The notes: generated from the letters alone by a model not told the origin. A stretch of 64,000 nt of DNA from Benincasa hispida (GCF_009727055.1 NC_052349.1:35531421-35595420); one strand, 5' to 3'. Numbered from the stretch's first letter, positions 1 through 12,316 are shown. Made by a program: numbers and translations.

Positions 1-770
1 ATCCAATGGACACAAAAATATATTTGTAATGCAAAAAGTGCACCTGTCAGTCTGTAGTGGAGTGCTCGACAGTTAATGGATAGTGGATAATGTAATTAAA
101 GAGTTTTATTAATTATTCACGTGCCGTTGGAGCTTCAAGCTACAGGTCCATAAGGTCCCCTTGGTAGCTCAAAAGAATTTAGTTAAGAATCAGTTTTTGG
201 GTTAATTTGAATTGTTCAAATTAATAAGAGGAAATTTAATTATATGTGATATAATTAAATTGATTAAATTATATATGAAATAATTGTTATAATGTATTTG
301 ATACATTATAGTTTATTTGGAGGAAATAAATATTTGAATGAGATTAAAATATATTTTCTATGAATGTGATTCATAGGTGTTAAATTTAATATAAATATGA
401 TTTATATTAAATGCAATAGAATAGAGAGAAGAAACTATAGTTTATATTATATATGATATAATATTAAAACTATATATTATGTGTTATATTTGATATAACA
501 TATAATTTAATATAAATAAGATATGATAAGTTAGTTATCATATTTATTTATATTATTCTTATTATTTTGGATATTAATTTCTTTTTTCTCTCCAACCACC
601 TTAGTGGGTGGTTAAGTGGTTTTATGGCAAATGGAATAAAAGATTTTTTTTTCCTTCCAGACTTACGTGAGAACCTACATGATTGAAGCTTATACTATAT
701 GATAGAAAATTCACAGAATCGTTCTGTTTCTTCTTCAATATTCTTCCTCCAAACTCAAACAAACCCTTCA
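1..770 (+). mobile_element. 3' part of a Ty1/copia LTR, plus orientation
   Basis: The first approximately 250 bases are the reverse complement of sequence found in the copia LTRs at 41200-41420, 45650-45860 and 61400-61620. Landmarks are the ATCCAATGGACACAAAAAT string at the start, the TTTGAATTGTTCAAATTAA block near 210 and AT-rich blocks after it. The sequence runs on to a pyrimidine-rich end near 770, which probably is the LTR 3' end. The LTR start lies before the window. No PBS or coding sequence follows. The end coordinate is approximate. Confidence 0.7.
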
Positions 771-779
771 AACAAACAA

Positions 780-1511
780 TTTCTAGTCCAACTATAAACT
801 AACACCTTTTGGGCCAGATTGAGATTGAGGCCTCAATGTTCACGATCCAGAATCAACTATTAAGTGAGCAATTTATCTATTTCCCTAAGTTCAAGAAATG
901 AGTGAATTCCATCTTGCGCAGTTGTGTTGCCAGCTTCTTACTCAGACAAGTCCCTCAAAATGGTAGGCTTTTTGAGTCGGCTAACAAGATCATTCTCACT
1001 CATAAAAATCAAAGAATTGCCCTCATAAACAGGAGTTTACAACTCAGTCAAGATTAAGATCAAGTCACTTATGGTCATCCTAGTGAAATGTAAGTTTCTT
1101 ATAGGAACAATGTTATATAGAGAGACTATTATTTTGCGGTCCGGTCTTATACAAACTATTTGTATATAATACATTCGCTCGCATTCTCTACATGAATGAT
1201 CGGAATCAGATCATTTATAGCACTTTACAACAATTGTAACATCTACAAAGCAGGTCATATTCGTACTGTCACCAGGATAAGGTACCCAACCTTATCCATC
1301 TACTACAAACCATTTAGGTTATTACTTAAACATGATCCACTTATATGTCTCTACATACATGTTTAAGTTTCATAAAATAATCTTGGATCTTAGTCTATTG
1401 GATTGAATTAATGCAGTATAAACATTAATAAAATACCTCATATTTTAATACATATATAATTTATCTTTATAAACTACGAGATACACTTGATTTAGGACAT
1501 TAACTCCAACA
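780..1511 (-). mobile_element. 5' part of the same copia LTR family, minus orientation
   Basis: This block is collinear with 41550-42296 of the copia element further on. Shared landmarks are the GGGCCAG string, the 'gtcatcctagt' block near 1075, the 'accaggataaggtaccca' block near 1274 and the final AACTCCAACA. Read on the minus strand it begins TGTTGGAGTT at 1511, the usual TG start of an LTR. It is therefore the U3 side of an LTR in the opposite orientation to 1-770. The two pieces meet tail to tail near 775. Confidence 0.7.
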
Positions 1512-2019
1512 AATACATCAATGAAAAGCTTATAGAGCAGGGATTAATCCATCACTCATATTTATTGAACTATATATGTATATATATAAAAGGATTGTTT
1601 TCAAATATAGGAACTTATTTATAAATATAACAAAATGTCATTGTCTATCAATAATAGACATTAACAGACATCTATTGATGTCTCTATATTTGAATATATT
1701 TTCAATAGTTTTGTCATTTAAAATAATTACAAAAAAAAAAAGGCAAATGAAACTTAGCCACGTTTACATGTGGGAATGGGTATAAATCAATCACAATTCG
1801 TTTTGTGGACCCCATCAGATTACTTTATATTTTGTTTACACGTTCATCCGTAATCGTAATTAAAAGTGGGGTCCATCATATGTAATCTGGTTGAGCTTAG
1901 GAAGGTCCTCAATCCAATTGTGTTTGAATATGCAGTCGGAGGCACATATTTGGTAAGAATATTTTTGTCTCAATTTCAATCATTTTCCCTTTGAATGAGG
2001 CGATACCACTTTAGTTATG
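1512..2019. other. AT-rich stretch without recognisable feature
   Basis: No open reading frame with family resemblance, no RNA gene and no clear repeat was seen. A 69-codon frame at 1576-1785 is AT-driven and unconvincing. Confidence 0.5.
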
Positions 2020-2550
2020 GAAGTATCTATAGCTATTTCGACCATTTCAACAGTTTTATAACCCTCATTTCTTCATCTTACTAATCTACCGATTATTCGA
2101 AATATCAGTAGCTATTTTGGCCACTTTAACAATTTTATATTGTTGTCTTTTTGGCCCTTAATCTTAAATTAATTAATTTTAATTAATCAATTAATTAGTT
2201 AATATTTTGATGATAACAAACCTGAATTTATTTACTAAAAATTTTAGTTTTTTTTAATAATCATTGCGTAGAGCTCGGAATAAAGCTTTTAACGCAATTT
2301 GAATCACTCAAATCGAAGCTCAAACGAAGAAGATATGATTGAAACAAGTATAACGAAAAAATCTCGAGTTGTTGTGACAAAATTTTTCTAATCAAAGTGA
2401 CCAGTTGTAAGGTGCCACTTAGATTAATAGATGAGTGACACATGGTGGCTTTTGATTTTTGGATTGGTTTTAAAATGGAAATGAATTTTAAATTGAATTT
2501 AATATTGTTTTATGTTTGTATCTAACGGTTAGTTTTAGGCACATGGTCGG

Positions 2551-4200
2551 TGATAACGAATAGAAATGCACGTTATTACAATGCTAAGTCATTAAACAAT
2601 GAAGGTTTGCGTTGATAAAATATGTAAGATTGCGTCCAAAAAGCATTAAGTTCATAACATTGCGGTCGCATGCGTCCATCGTATGAAAACAGTTAACTTG
2701 TGTATTTTTTGTGCAGAATATGCTTAACGCAAGGCGGAAAATGCGATCACAAGAAATCAACAGTCAAATGCAGCATTACCGCAAGGCTTTGCAGTGATTT
2801 GCTCTCGCAAGTATCTGCTCAAGAAGGATTGCCGCATAGAGCCGGCGCAACTTGGTGGGCACATCTGGGTGAAAAATATAATAAGTCATGATGGGACAGA
2901 AAGCTGATGACGGTCAAGTCCGAATTAAGTTGACAAGCCACTAACGAACTACTGTAGCAAGTACACTCAGCTTTTCGGTGACAAATATTCAGCGCATCAG
3001 ACAGAGAATTAATGTCATCCCATCAGTGCAATCATAAGAGAGAAGACGCCTTTCACCCCAAAGCTCTATAAATACCAAAGGCAACCTTCAGTAAAGGAGT
3101 TCGGATAGTTAGAGATTTTTTCCTTAGATAGAATAGCCTTATTCATAGTTTTCCTTTTTACTTAGAAGGTGGAGCGAGAGAAGGGAAGAGACGCTGGAAG
3201 ATAGCTTTGGTCAGTTCGACAGAGAACCCAGAGGTGTGGAAAAGTAAAGAGAGGGCCGACTCTCGCGAGAGCGAGACTATCTTTTGAACAGAGTATAAAA
3301 TACAGTGTAAAAGCCTTGAGAAGCAAAAGATTTTTACCAGGCTCTTTATTCTCATCTTGCATTGTTGTTTTGTATTTCAACTCTATATCTATAAAATGGA
3401 ACTTGCTTATCTACATCTGTTCACTCTTTTAAAAGCACGCATGAGTGGCTAATGACCTAGGATCTTCATTGCATGCGATTATCTTGTTTTATGCTGTGCC
3501 CAACATCCCTTTAGAGCTACTCGAGAGAGAGTTAAAGAAAGAACCTAAGACTTGAGAGAGCTAGGTTAGAATCTAGACTCGAGAGAGCGAGATTAGATCT
3601 GCATAAGCGAGAGATAGGGACTTAAAGATAAGTTCTATTTGCCAACATGCATCGCATGCACCCTAGAGATAGGTTATGATATTATGCGGTTGCCTTATTT
3701 GTGTGTGTGTCATGTTGTCATCGCATAAATAAGAATAGAGGCTTATGTGTAGGTCCTATAGACTCATCGCATATATCGCATGCGTTCTAGTACTAGAAAC
3801 TGTAACATTTGCATCAAGAGATGATTTGCTATTGTATGTGTGTTGCATGATCGCATAGCATGAACACATCCTAGGAAGTATTAGCTGAACCCTTTCTCAA
3901 CCCGTTCCCCTCATATTCATCGCATCTTCCGTATTATCAACTCTTTTCGTAACTCCGCCGCATACATTTATTTTATACCACAAACAACAACCCAAAACAA
4001 CTATTTGATTTATTGGTTATCGCAAATTCTTCTTGAAAATTATCACCGCATACCGTTTTCTTTAGTCCCTGAGTTCGACCCTGGACTTGTCAGGAAACTC
4101 AGTAGGTTTTACACTTGGACTCTGCTGAGAAAACTTGTTGCTCAACGCATTTCCATCACTGCATTTCATTCCATTATTCATCACATAAAATAACGCATCA
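2551..4200 (+). mobile_element. Athila-type gypsy solo LTR nested in the copia LTR
   Basis: It begins TGATAACGAATAGAAATG and ends AACGCATCA, matching the start and end of the LTRs at 47359, 55102 and 58608. A TATAAATA box lies at 3067-3074 at the same relative place as in those LTRs. ATCGCAT/GCGATC words are abundant. It is about 1650 bp. The flanking 5-mers (GTCGG before, TTTGG after) agree at only 3 of 5 positions, so the target duplication is eroded or absent. Confidence 0.75.
3067..3074 (+). promoter_or_regulatory. TATA box of the solo LTR
   Basis: TATAAATA sits about 520 bases into the LTR. The same octamer occurs at 47803-47810, 55547-55554 and 59095-59102 in the related LTRs, which marks it as the retroelement core promoter. 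Confidence 0.6.
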
Positions 4201-5280
4201 TTTGGCATTTGCTTTTTTTAGTATTATTGTTTTTAAAAGCAATGAATTTCAAAGATATATATTATTATTTTTTTATTTGTTTCTAATTGCTAGTTGAGTT
4301 TAAATCTCTGTCATTGATTTTTCTTTTCCAAGATCCAATAACTCAAATAAAATGTGGCTTTCAATAATTTTTCCTCTTTATTTAAATTCACTTCTTCTCC
4401 AATTTTTCACAATAATTTTATATATTTTTACAATTCTCAAAGCCACCATCGTTATTTTCTCAAAAAAAAAAATTTCTTTTCATCTTATTCTTGAAAGATT
4501 TATTGTATTATGAGGATCTATTTGTTGAGTGCTCAAATTTGTAGATCTACTCTTTAAGAGGATTTTTCTCATCTTGCTCTTCGTTTCTAAATCCATTGTA
4601 AAGGGTTACTCTTGAACCAATAACAAGAGAGTTGTAATGGTTTGATCCTAAATCGTGGAAAAGATAGAGTTTGTTCTTGCGCCTGTAAAAAGAACATTGT
4701 AGCGATTCGACTATAATCCGTGGAAAGAGTCAAGTTCGTAGTGAATACTCAAAAGGAGCTTGGGAAGTAGATGTAGGCCGAGTTGTACCGAACCACTATA
4801 AAATTTACGGTGTCATATTCTTTATCCCTTTCCTATTTATTTTTTTGATTAATTTATTATTATATTTTATTGTATGAAATGAATTGCAATATTTATTCTT
4901 GAAATTTATTGTTCATATTTTTTTACTTTGATTGGTAGTTCTTTAATTTGCATATCTTTTATCAATCTTATTATTGAAATTAAATTGGATGCTTGAAATT
5001 GTTAATGTCTATTAATTTATCATTTTGAAGTGAATATATATGTAAAAATTTATTGTTTATAATTATTTGTTAGCAAAAAATTTTGTTAATTTATTTGATT
5101 GGGCCCATATCAAGAAAAAAATTTTAATTAGCTTTATTATTTATTTGTTAATGTCTATTTATTTATCATTAAACCCTGTTCACCCCCCCTGGGTTGCCAT
5201 ACTGATCCTACATATAACCCCTCTTTCTTCATCTTATCGATCTATCAGTTATTATGGTGAAGTCAATAGCGGTTAACATT

Positions 5281-5588
5281 CCAATGCTTTTATTGCTTTT
5301 ATTTTGTTTCATCGGTCTGAACATTGAATATACTACGATTATCTATCTATCGCTATAATGTTTCGTCGATAGGAAAAATTTAACGTGGTTGTCCGATTAG
5401 GCATCATGCATATGGATTCACCAGTTCCTTCATATTCATGCAATCCCACAACTAGATATTGATGAACAAAAGAAAGAAAAAATGGCAGACGATCGAAACA
5501 AAAATATTTATTCCATTTCTAGAAAAGAATAGTTATCACAAAATTAGTGGATGATCATACAAAAAAGAGTTATTGGGGCTGAGGTTTG
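5281..5588. other. Intergenic, nothing recognised
   Basis: AT-rich sequence between the tandem repeat and the small minus-strand frame. No feature was supported. Confidence 0.4.
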
Positions 5589-5780
5589 CTATTCATCGAA
5601 AAAAAGAATATGCAAACCCCCCAACTCAACGCCACCACAAGAAGAAGAACCCCAGTCAGAGTCATAGATATAACCACCAATGTTTATTTGGGTTTCTTCT
5701 TGATATGGGATAGGCTCGTATACTGCATTGGAAGCCATTCTTCCCAGGGAATCTTGTAACGAGGTTGTGTCGTTGCTTAT
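5589..5780 (-). pseudogene. Possible last exon of a gene with an IGGH-like motif
   Basis: On the minus strand a candidate acceptor (TTTCTAG, 5781-5787) opens a frame that runs to TAG at 5589-5591. An internal ATG at 5738 would give 49 residues. The frame reads through acidic and polar sequence and contains PYQEETQINIGGYIYDSDWG. The YQ...INIGG..YD spacing faintly recalls the C-terminal IGGH domain of SHI/SRS transcription factors. I saw no upstream zinc-finger exon within 1 kb, so this is either an isolated relic or chance. GC content is locally higher than the surroundings. Family assignment is a guess. Confidence 0.25.
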
Positions 5781-5799
5781 CTAGAAATTTTGATTTCCA

Positions 5800-6600
5800 T
5801 GGAAATTCAGTTAGCAAACAACACATTTAAGAAACTTTACTGCATTTACCGATAACGATTATATTACAGTTCTATCACTACCAATTAATCAATATCGATT
5901 TTTTGATATATCCTTATTTCTACCGACTTACTGCTATATGACCTAATCGACATGATCGTCAGAGAAGAACAATTAAACCGATAGATAATAAGGAAGTCGA
6001 TTTCTACATCAATAAGCTTAAACAAAACATATAAAAAATTAAATAGAATCGATATGAGTACCGATGAATGAATGGAATATTAAATAAACTAGTGTGACTA
6101 GATTAATAACAACTTTGTATTACTTGAAAAGTAACGATAGCAAACATGCAAGTTCTACTTTTGAACAACATTAAAATGTATACATTCCTCGAAGCCCTAA
6201 TTCTATGTGTTATAAACAGTTAATCGAAGATGATTACTGATTAAAACAAAGTTAAAAATCAAGGTAAAAGACAAAATATTTACACTTACATGAGGAAGAG
6301 CGAACAAATGATCGATGAATACTGGAAAATGGAAAATGGAAGCAGAATAGTGAGGAAGTAAAGAAGTATGGGTTAAAACGATCAACATATTGTTTAAAAT
6401 GGGGGTGAATGACGGTGTTCGATTTTGTCAATAAAAAATGTTGTAATGAGGGTAGTTTTGTCAATTTCGTTCCATCTTTGAATTAATGAATTGAAATAAA
6501 CAACGTCAATCACAATTATATTACTTTTGAAAAGTTGATGAGTAAACACCAACAATCATAAGTACACTAATTTACAATTGAAGCCCATTTTGATTGATGA
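5800..6600. other. Intergenic AT-rich DNA
   Basis: No supported gene. Two overlapping short minus-strand frames near 6203-6464 show no family resemblance. Confidence 0.4.
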
Positions 6601-6759
6601 TCCAAGTGGAATCAACCTAAATTATACTATTTTTCATTCCTCCATGTAAACATGGCCTATATATTGCATAGAAATAGAAGGGGTTGTTTAGGGCGTTGAG
6701 ATGATATAGGATGTCTAGGGAGTTATGATGTCTGGAGAGTTCTGATATCTGTGTATGAG

Positions 6760-6843
6760 GTGTAGAGTTGTATTGTTTGAGTTCATATGTATGTGTTTGA
6801 GTGTGTAGAGTTGTTATGTCTGAGCTCATATATCCATGTTTGG
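6760..6843. repeat. Two-copy 41-bp minisatellite with a partial third unit
   Basis: Unit 1 (6760-6800) and unit 2 (6803-6843) both start GTGTAGAGTTGT and share the TGAG-TCATAT-TGTTTG wording. A partial third follows from 6845. Just upstream, the 'aggggttgtttagggcg' string near 6678 resembles the edge of a non-autonomous DNA transposon, but the other end was not found. Confidence 0.5.
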
Positions 6844-6899
6844 GCGTGCAGAGTTCATATGTCAGTGCTATCTAGTTCAGTTTTTTGTACTCTAAAATA

Positions 6900-7688
6900 T
6901 TTTTCCTGTATGAACACTATTTTTTTTAATCTTATAATTCAATTATTGTATTAATTCAGTTTTTTGTATTCAGTTAGTATCTTTTAAATTATTCTTTATT
7001 ATTGTTGTTTAAAAAAAACCCAATCAAAATTTAAGATTATAAATAGTCAACGAAATACCAATATTTAAAAATACGGAATTTAATTCTAAGCCAAGGATGG
7101 ACGTACCAACTTTTTTTTCAAAACATTTTTCCATTTTATTTATATATATATATATATAATTTTCAATCATGACTTGAATTTTGAAAAGAGTCTTCAAAGT
7201 AAGTCAAATAAAAAATAAAAATAAATGAGTGAAAGTAGATTTATAAATTTAATTTTTAAAAAACTATTAAGAACTAAAGGGTTATGAATAGTTGATTAAA
7301 TATTTTAGTGAGGCATTTAAAAAAAAAAGTTTTGCTTTTGTTGATTTTAGGGATTTCGTTGAGGCTTTCCTCATATATATTCAAGGATGAGTTTCTTTTG
7401 AGGTTTTTATAATGGACTTTTGAATAGTAGATTTTGAATATTTATGTTGTATATAAAGAGATTTTTTTATTATTTTGAGAAATTGTGTACAAAGATTTGA
7501 TCCAAAATATGTGATTTTTTTAATGGGCATTATACAGATAAATAATTGATATACTAAGTAAATAAAAATGAAAAGTTGAATGACATAATTTTATAGATAA
7601 TAAATTATTAATATATTCTATCATGGGACATTGGAGGAAAAAACGATGTATGTAAATTGAAGGAGAAAGTTTTAAAAAATATAATTGA
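6900..7688. other. Intergenic AT-rich DNA
   Basis: Homopolymer A/T runs and a short (TA)n at 7141-7159. No gene or further repeat was supported. Confidence 0.4.
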
Positions 7689-7896
7689 TTTTTAAATAAT
7701 GATAAAAATGGGGTATATGGGAAAGAATTTTTAAAAATAGGTGGGAATGAAAAGTATTGACAAAAGTAGGGTAGTTTTGGTGGGGAAGGGAAATCGTGTA
7801 CCCGATACACGATTAAGCTTTAATCCAGTCAGCACAATTTCACACTGGACGATGGACTGGTCAAACACGTACTTCGTGGACCAGGTCCACGGTTAC
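7689..7896 (+). repeat. Left terminal inverted repeat of the MULE
   Basis: Inverted partner of 12838-13071. It contains two short hairpins: CGTGTA...TACACG at 7795-7811 and CGTGGACCAGGTCCACG at 7875-7891. Indels of a few tens of bases separate the conserved blocks. Confidence 0.65.
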
Positions 7897-8221
7897 TTTT
7901 TCTAATTAATTATATATTTAATTGTCAATTATTTCTTCTTTTTTTAATCAATTTAATTGTTTATTTTCTAATTTTTAAGTAACAAATTCCTTCATTACTA
8001 AACTTAGTTATATATTTAATCTGCAATGAAAACTTAATTATTCTACACCCATATTAAAAAAAAAAAATTGTGACTTCACTAAGTAGATTTCACTCAGTAG
8101 TACATCTCTTTACAAATAAATAATAAAAAAAAGATCCCATGATACTAAAAAAGATTTACAATTAGTTCTTTAATTTGAAAATAGAAGTTTACATGAAATT
8201 TAAAGACGATCCCCTAGCTCT

Positions 8222-9938
8222 TACCCTACATGGGGGTTGTTTTTGTGTGCCTCTAAATTCCCTTCGCCCTGTTGTCATTGTCGTCTACGAAGAATATGTC
8301 TTCCATCGGTGCCAACAACATTGAATTGTCTTGTTTGTTGAATAATAGTTTCTATGTTGACCAATGTTTGGTCACACATTGAATCAACTCTGGTAATTTC
8401 GTTGTATTTCTTCGATTAATTATTCTGTACGATGAAAAAATTAATATTAAAAATATTCATATCATATATTTGGAAAATATCTTAATTTAAATCTCTTACC
8501 ATGCAGTAATAGTAAGCGCCGTCAGATGTGATAAAACGCCTCGTGATTGAATCGTACTAGGAAAAGTAGTCATCTGATACGACTTGTCTATTTGTTATTT
8601 CTCCCTATGCACAACGATCATGTCGTGCATGCTAGTAGGATATATATTCCGCGTGAATTCGACGCCAGTCTTGGTCGTGCTTACCTCTAAAATCAATCTA
8701 GTATAGTTCTGGGAGTGTATAGCACAACAAAGATACCGTTTGTCGCAGATCGAACTGTCTCAACACACGATTTGGATGATGCCACTCTACAATATGGAAG
8801 CATATAAGAGGTCTAACGGTCAATCAGATCTCTTGACCATCACGACAGTAATTAGGTATTGATGACCAAATATCTTGCATGCATGGCGTCCAATTAATCT
8901 GGCAAAAAAAGAAGATAATTATACACCCAATTAATTTGACCAAATATTTTAAATATTTATTTATATATACATTTGTTACCTGATTATGAATCAGTCTCTC
9001 AAATATTTTTCGGTATACTACCAACATATTTGCTGACTATTCAGAGGTAAATACACCACTTCATCTAAAATTATTAAAAATAGAATTAATTTATATTCTT
9101 GTATAAAATGATAACGAAATAAATATATAAATGAAATAATACCTGACACTAAGTGGATGATGACCTGGGGCCTATAACTGGACTTGTGGTGCTATAATTG
9201 GAAATCTATCATAAGCCCATACTTGTAGTTGTATCAGCGACCTCGCTATTTCCAACGCTTGTGCATTGGTAGCCCGACAAAGTTCTCTATAAAGCCATGC
9301 AAGACAGGCACCACCCCACGAGTACGTACCAACATGCTCGAAATCAGACAGTAGAGGGAGAAATATGAGATGTACTAGAGTGTTTGACTTGTTAGCGAAC
9401 AAAAATCCTCCAATAAGCTGCATAATGTATGCTCGTGCATACCTACGATGTTGATGTCGTCAACATCATGAGGTAATTTTGGAAACTAGGATGCCAACCA
9501 CGGGATACTCAATCTCGAGCCTTTTAGATCATCTAGTAAAATTCCTAAGAGCTCGTCACAAATAGTTTTCCAATTATTTTGTAATGAACCTGTCAAAAGT
9601 TCTCTATCCACTCGTAACCCAAACTGAATGGCAACATCCTGCAACGTAATCGTACATTCCCCACAAGGCAGGTGAAAATGTTTGGGTTTTTGGTCTCCAA
9701 TGCTCAATTAAAGCAGTAATGAGGTGCCAATCAGGCTGGATAAATCTGATCTGTGCAACCTCAAGAAAATCAGCCTGTTCAACATAGGGTATACGTGGAT
9801 CAAATGGGAAAGTATGTTGTGCAAATGCTTCCTTCTCCGACAACTCAAAACTACGCTAGAAGAACTATCCCATATTGATTGTGAACGATGGGTATTTTGT
9901 TGATATAGTTGTACAGGATTAGAAAGACTAGGCTCCAT
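8222..9938 (-). pseudogene. Plant mobile domain (PMD, MAIN-like) gene, broken
   Basis: Starting at the ATG at 9938, the minus strand reads through typical PMD sequence: FLEVAQIRFIQPDWHLITAL and an EHWRPKTQTFHLP stretch around 9700-9800, TLQDVAIQFGLRVD near 9620, then PDDL/SRLSIPWL-like and YSWGGACLAWLYRELCRA near 9300. These occur in different frames, so at least two frameshifts (near 9700 and 9490) separate them. Later exons follow with good splice signals: an exon about 9065-8982, one opening at 8901 after TTTTTTTGCCAG, and a last one near 8400-8222 with TLVNIETIIQQTRQFNV-like sequence. PMD genes (MAIN and MAIL family) are known as host genes and as passengers of plant transposons. This copy sits inside a MULE and cannot make a full protein. 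Confidence 0.75.
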
Positions 9939-9959
9939 TACCTAAGAAGTTCAAATTAC

Positions 9960-10145
9960 ATTACATAACAAAATTATATTAAAAACACAAGTAAATAAAA
10001 AATACAATTATATAAAAAATATTATTATATTAAAAATACAATTATATAAAAAATACAATTACATTAAAAATACAAGTACATAAAAAATATAATTATATAC
10101 AAAATACAATTACATTAAAAATACAATCACATAAAAAATTCAATG
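9960..10145. repeat. AT-rich minisatellite
   Basis: Repeated AAAAATACAATTA-(C/T)AT wording with a period of roughly 18-37 bases. It lies between the PMD and transposase genes inside the MULE. Confidence 0.6.
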
Positions 10146-10334
10146 GCCTGAAGAGGAAGCACCTAATGTACGTTGTGGATAAGTACGCTTGTTATGTTCT
10201 TCTCCGTTGCAAATTGTACATCAAACTTTTTGGCTTGCCTCTCTCCAATCAATTTTCATATGAATGCGCGTATTTTTTGGCCTACCCTGTTCTCTTAGTA
10301 AGTCCGCATTCGGACAAACTTCTGTAAATGATAA

Positions 10335-12108
10335 TTATGGCCAATAATCTGAGTGTTGTATTGGATGGAAGCGACCTTCATAACATCGCTTGAAATAGGA
10401 CAACTTGTAGCACTCCTCAATAAGAGGTATGTAAGTCAAATGCATGTAATTACAAAGTGCAATTACATGAGAGCATGGAATCTTGAATGATTGCCATTTA
10501 TTACAAAAACAAGTTCCTTCTTTCAAGCTCAAAACTTGTGTGTGTTATTCTTATAGGGAGACATCATACTTATGCCAGTTTGTACTTCAAAAGTTTGAGT
10601 TTCTCTGTCAATAGATGTCACTGTGTGTGAAGATGTTTCCCACCTCTTAAGCTTTCTCATGGCATATTATGTGTACGTATCCCCACACTCGAGTGCTTCA
10701 CTAATCTTTTGTCTTCGACATTCAAAATACAGTATTGTGCGATAGAATGTTAGCCTAACCAAAGAAGTAAAATTGGTAACATTCTAGCACCGTTGAAAAC
10801 ACCATTCATACATCAGCTGCATTGCTTGTCATCCACCCATAGCGGTACCTACCGTCATGTGATTGGGTCCATTTTTCCAAGTAATATCAGAAAAATATTT
10901 AGGGCATTTAGGCTTCAATTGTTTCAACTCTATCATGCACCGAATGAATTTGGGCCTTTGGTGTTGATTTCCTGCCTTAAACACCAAATCTTTTAGTTGC
11001 TTTGATTTATATTTCGTATTTAAATTACCAACATGGCGAAGACAATATCGATGGTAAGCTCTAAGTTCACTCTAACCAATTATCTCATTATTAATTGCAG
11101 CAAGAATGCCCTTATGTCTATCAGAAATCAAGCAAATATCATCTCGTTGGATAGCATATTCACACAATGCCCACAAAAACCATGACCAACTGGATGAATT
11201 TTCACCTTCAACAATAGCAAAAGTAAGGGAAAATATATACCCGTTTGCATCAATAGATAAGGCGATCAATAATTTTCCCTTATACTTTCCGTAGAGATGA
11301 GTTCCATCGATCTGGATTAATGGTCTCAATATTTGAACCCTTTTCTTGCAGGATCGCAGTACCGGAAAACTCGACAAAAAATAGTCGTACCTCGCACATC
11401 AGACAGAAAGAAATATCAATCTGATCATGTTCCTAGATTGTAATGAACAAAAGCACTCAACCAATACGAAAGCTCTGAATATGATTTCTCCCAATCACCA
11501 AACACAACAATCAATGCTTTTCTTTTGGCTTGCCTATAATTAACATTATAGCCATATTGTCTTTTCATTGCTTCTTGGAGTAGGGCCACAGGTAACCAAG
11601 ATCAGCTCTAACCAAATTTTGGATTTTGGTTGTGAATGATCCTGTGTCAATTCAAAATACAAACATGAGTGTTCCCTTCAAGTTTGGTGATTTCGAACAT
11701 CCCATGGTTTTACGTCGACGACCTCCAATCACAACCATCCTTCCACTGTTTGCATCTCACAAACCAGATATCTTGATTTGATTCCACTACAATAATCTTA
11801 TAGTGTTCTGTCACGCATTATTTTTTTACAGCAAGTTGTAAATCTTTTTTAGTATTTAATAACATTCTTTTATGTATTAAACTAGAATTATCTACACATA
11901 TACTCCTTTCTATAAAAGTTGACCCTCGTTCACATGTTGAATTAGTAATTTTCCAATCTATTTGGGTGAAAATGTCTGACAGTACCAACTCAAGATCTTG
12001 TTCTTCACTTCTATCATTTCCAAATAATTCATCAAGTTCAACGTCAATATCACAATCTCCATCCTTTCCAGGTTGAAGAATAACTAAATCTTCAAGACGC
12101 ATCGACAT
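10335..12108 (-). pseudogene. MULE transposase, broken
   Basis: Read from 12108 downward, there is an acidic N-terminal part of 96 codons beginning MSMRLEDL. A MuDR-like domain with the HYKIIVVESN and WFVRCKQWKDGCDWR strings (about 11600-11820) follows, with a frameshift inside it. The MULE catalytic domain is at 11377-11072 and contains IDGTHLYGKYKGKLLIA, FAIVEGENSSSWSWFL and LISDRHKGILAAI, so the first catalytic Asp and the second (SDRHKG) are visible. The SWIM zinc finger at 10532-10335 (CFCNKWQSFKIPCSH) has its C-x-C...C-x-H ligands. The parts lie in different frames with stops between them. Known full-length MULE transposases are about 600-900 residues. This one is inactive. Confidence 0.8.
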
Positions 12109-12259
12109 ATTTATTCAAAATTTTCAACGGTTATAGTTGACAAAAAAATATGTTAATATGACCAAAAAAAATTGTTTCTTATTTTTAAAGAAATCCAAAT
12201 ATTTTTCTTAAATCAATCCAACAAATAGCCCAACAAAATCTAAAATTCAATAGTCCAAT

Positions 12260-12261
12260 TA

Positions 12262-12313
<52 letters not shown>
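12260..12313. repeat. Poly-A tract of about 54 bases
   Basis: Uninterrupted A run just upstream of the transposase start, with no sign that it is a retroposon tail. Such runs are often of uncertain length in assemblies. Confidence 0.8.

Positions 12314-12316
<3 letters not shown>

Larger units (their letters stand above)
2141..5212 (+). mobile_element. Ty1/copia-type solo LTR, interrupted by another solo LTR
   Basis: The sequence starts TGTTGTC and has a GATGATAACAAAC block near 2209. It ends with a CACCCCCCCTGGG block near 5180 and GATCCTACA at 5212, which resembles the 3' end of many plant copia LTRs. A tract at 4600-4810, with repeated 'gtaatggtttgatcc'-like and 'aaccactataaa' wording, is also typical of such LTRs. 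Flanking bases TATAT (2136-2140) and TATAA (5213-5217) are a near-perfect 5-bp target duplication. Without the nested LTR it is about 1.4 kb. No PBS or pol follows, so it is a solo LTR left by LTR-LTR recombination. Confidence 0.7.
2020..5280. repeat. Approximately 80-bp tandem repeat, middle unit split by an LTR
   Basis: Unit 1 is 2020-2098 and begins GAAGTATC. Unit 2 begins GAAATATCAG at 2099, is interrupted at 2140 and resumes at 5213 with TATAACCCCTC. Unit 3 begins GAAGTCAATAG at 5259 and fades. Each unit holds a TTTTATA-ACCC block and a TTTCTTCATCTTA block. The intact unit 1 shows the pre-insertion sequence at the site of the LTR, which fixes the LTR boundaries. Confidence 0.7.

Noticed and set aside
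4201..4215. PBS after the solo LTR at 2551-4200
   Set aside because: TTTGGCATTTGC only loosely resembles the Athila PBS at 48403, and the sequence continues as the copia LTR, so it is read as flank.
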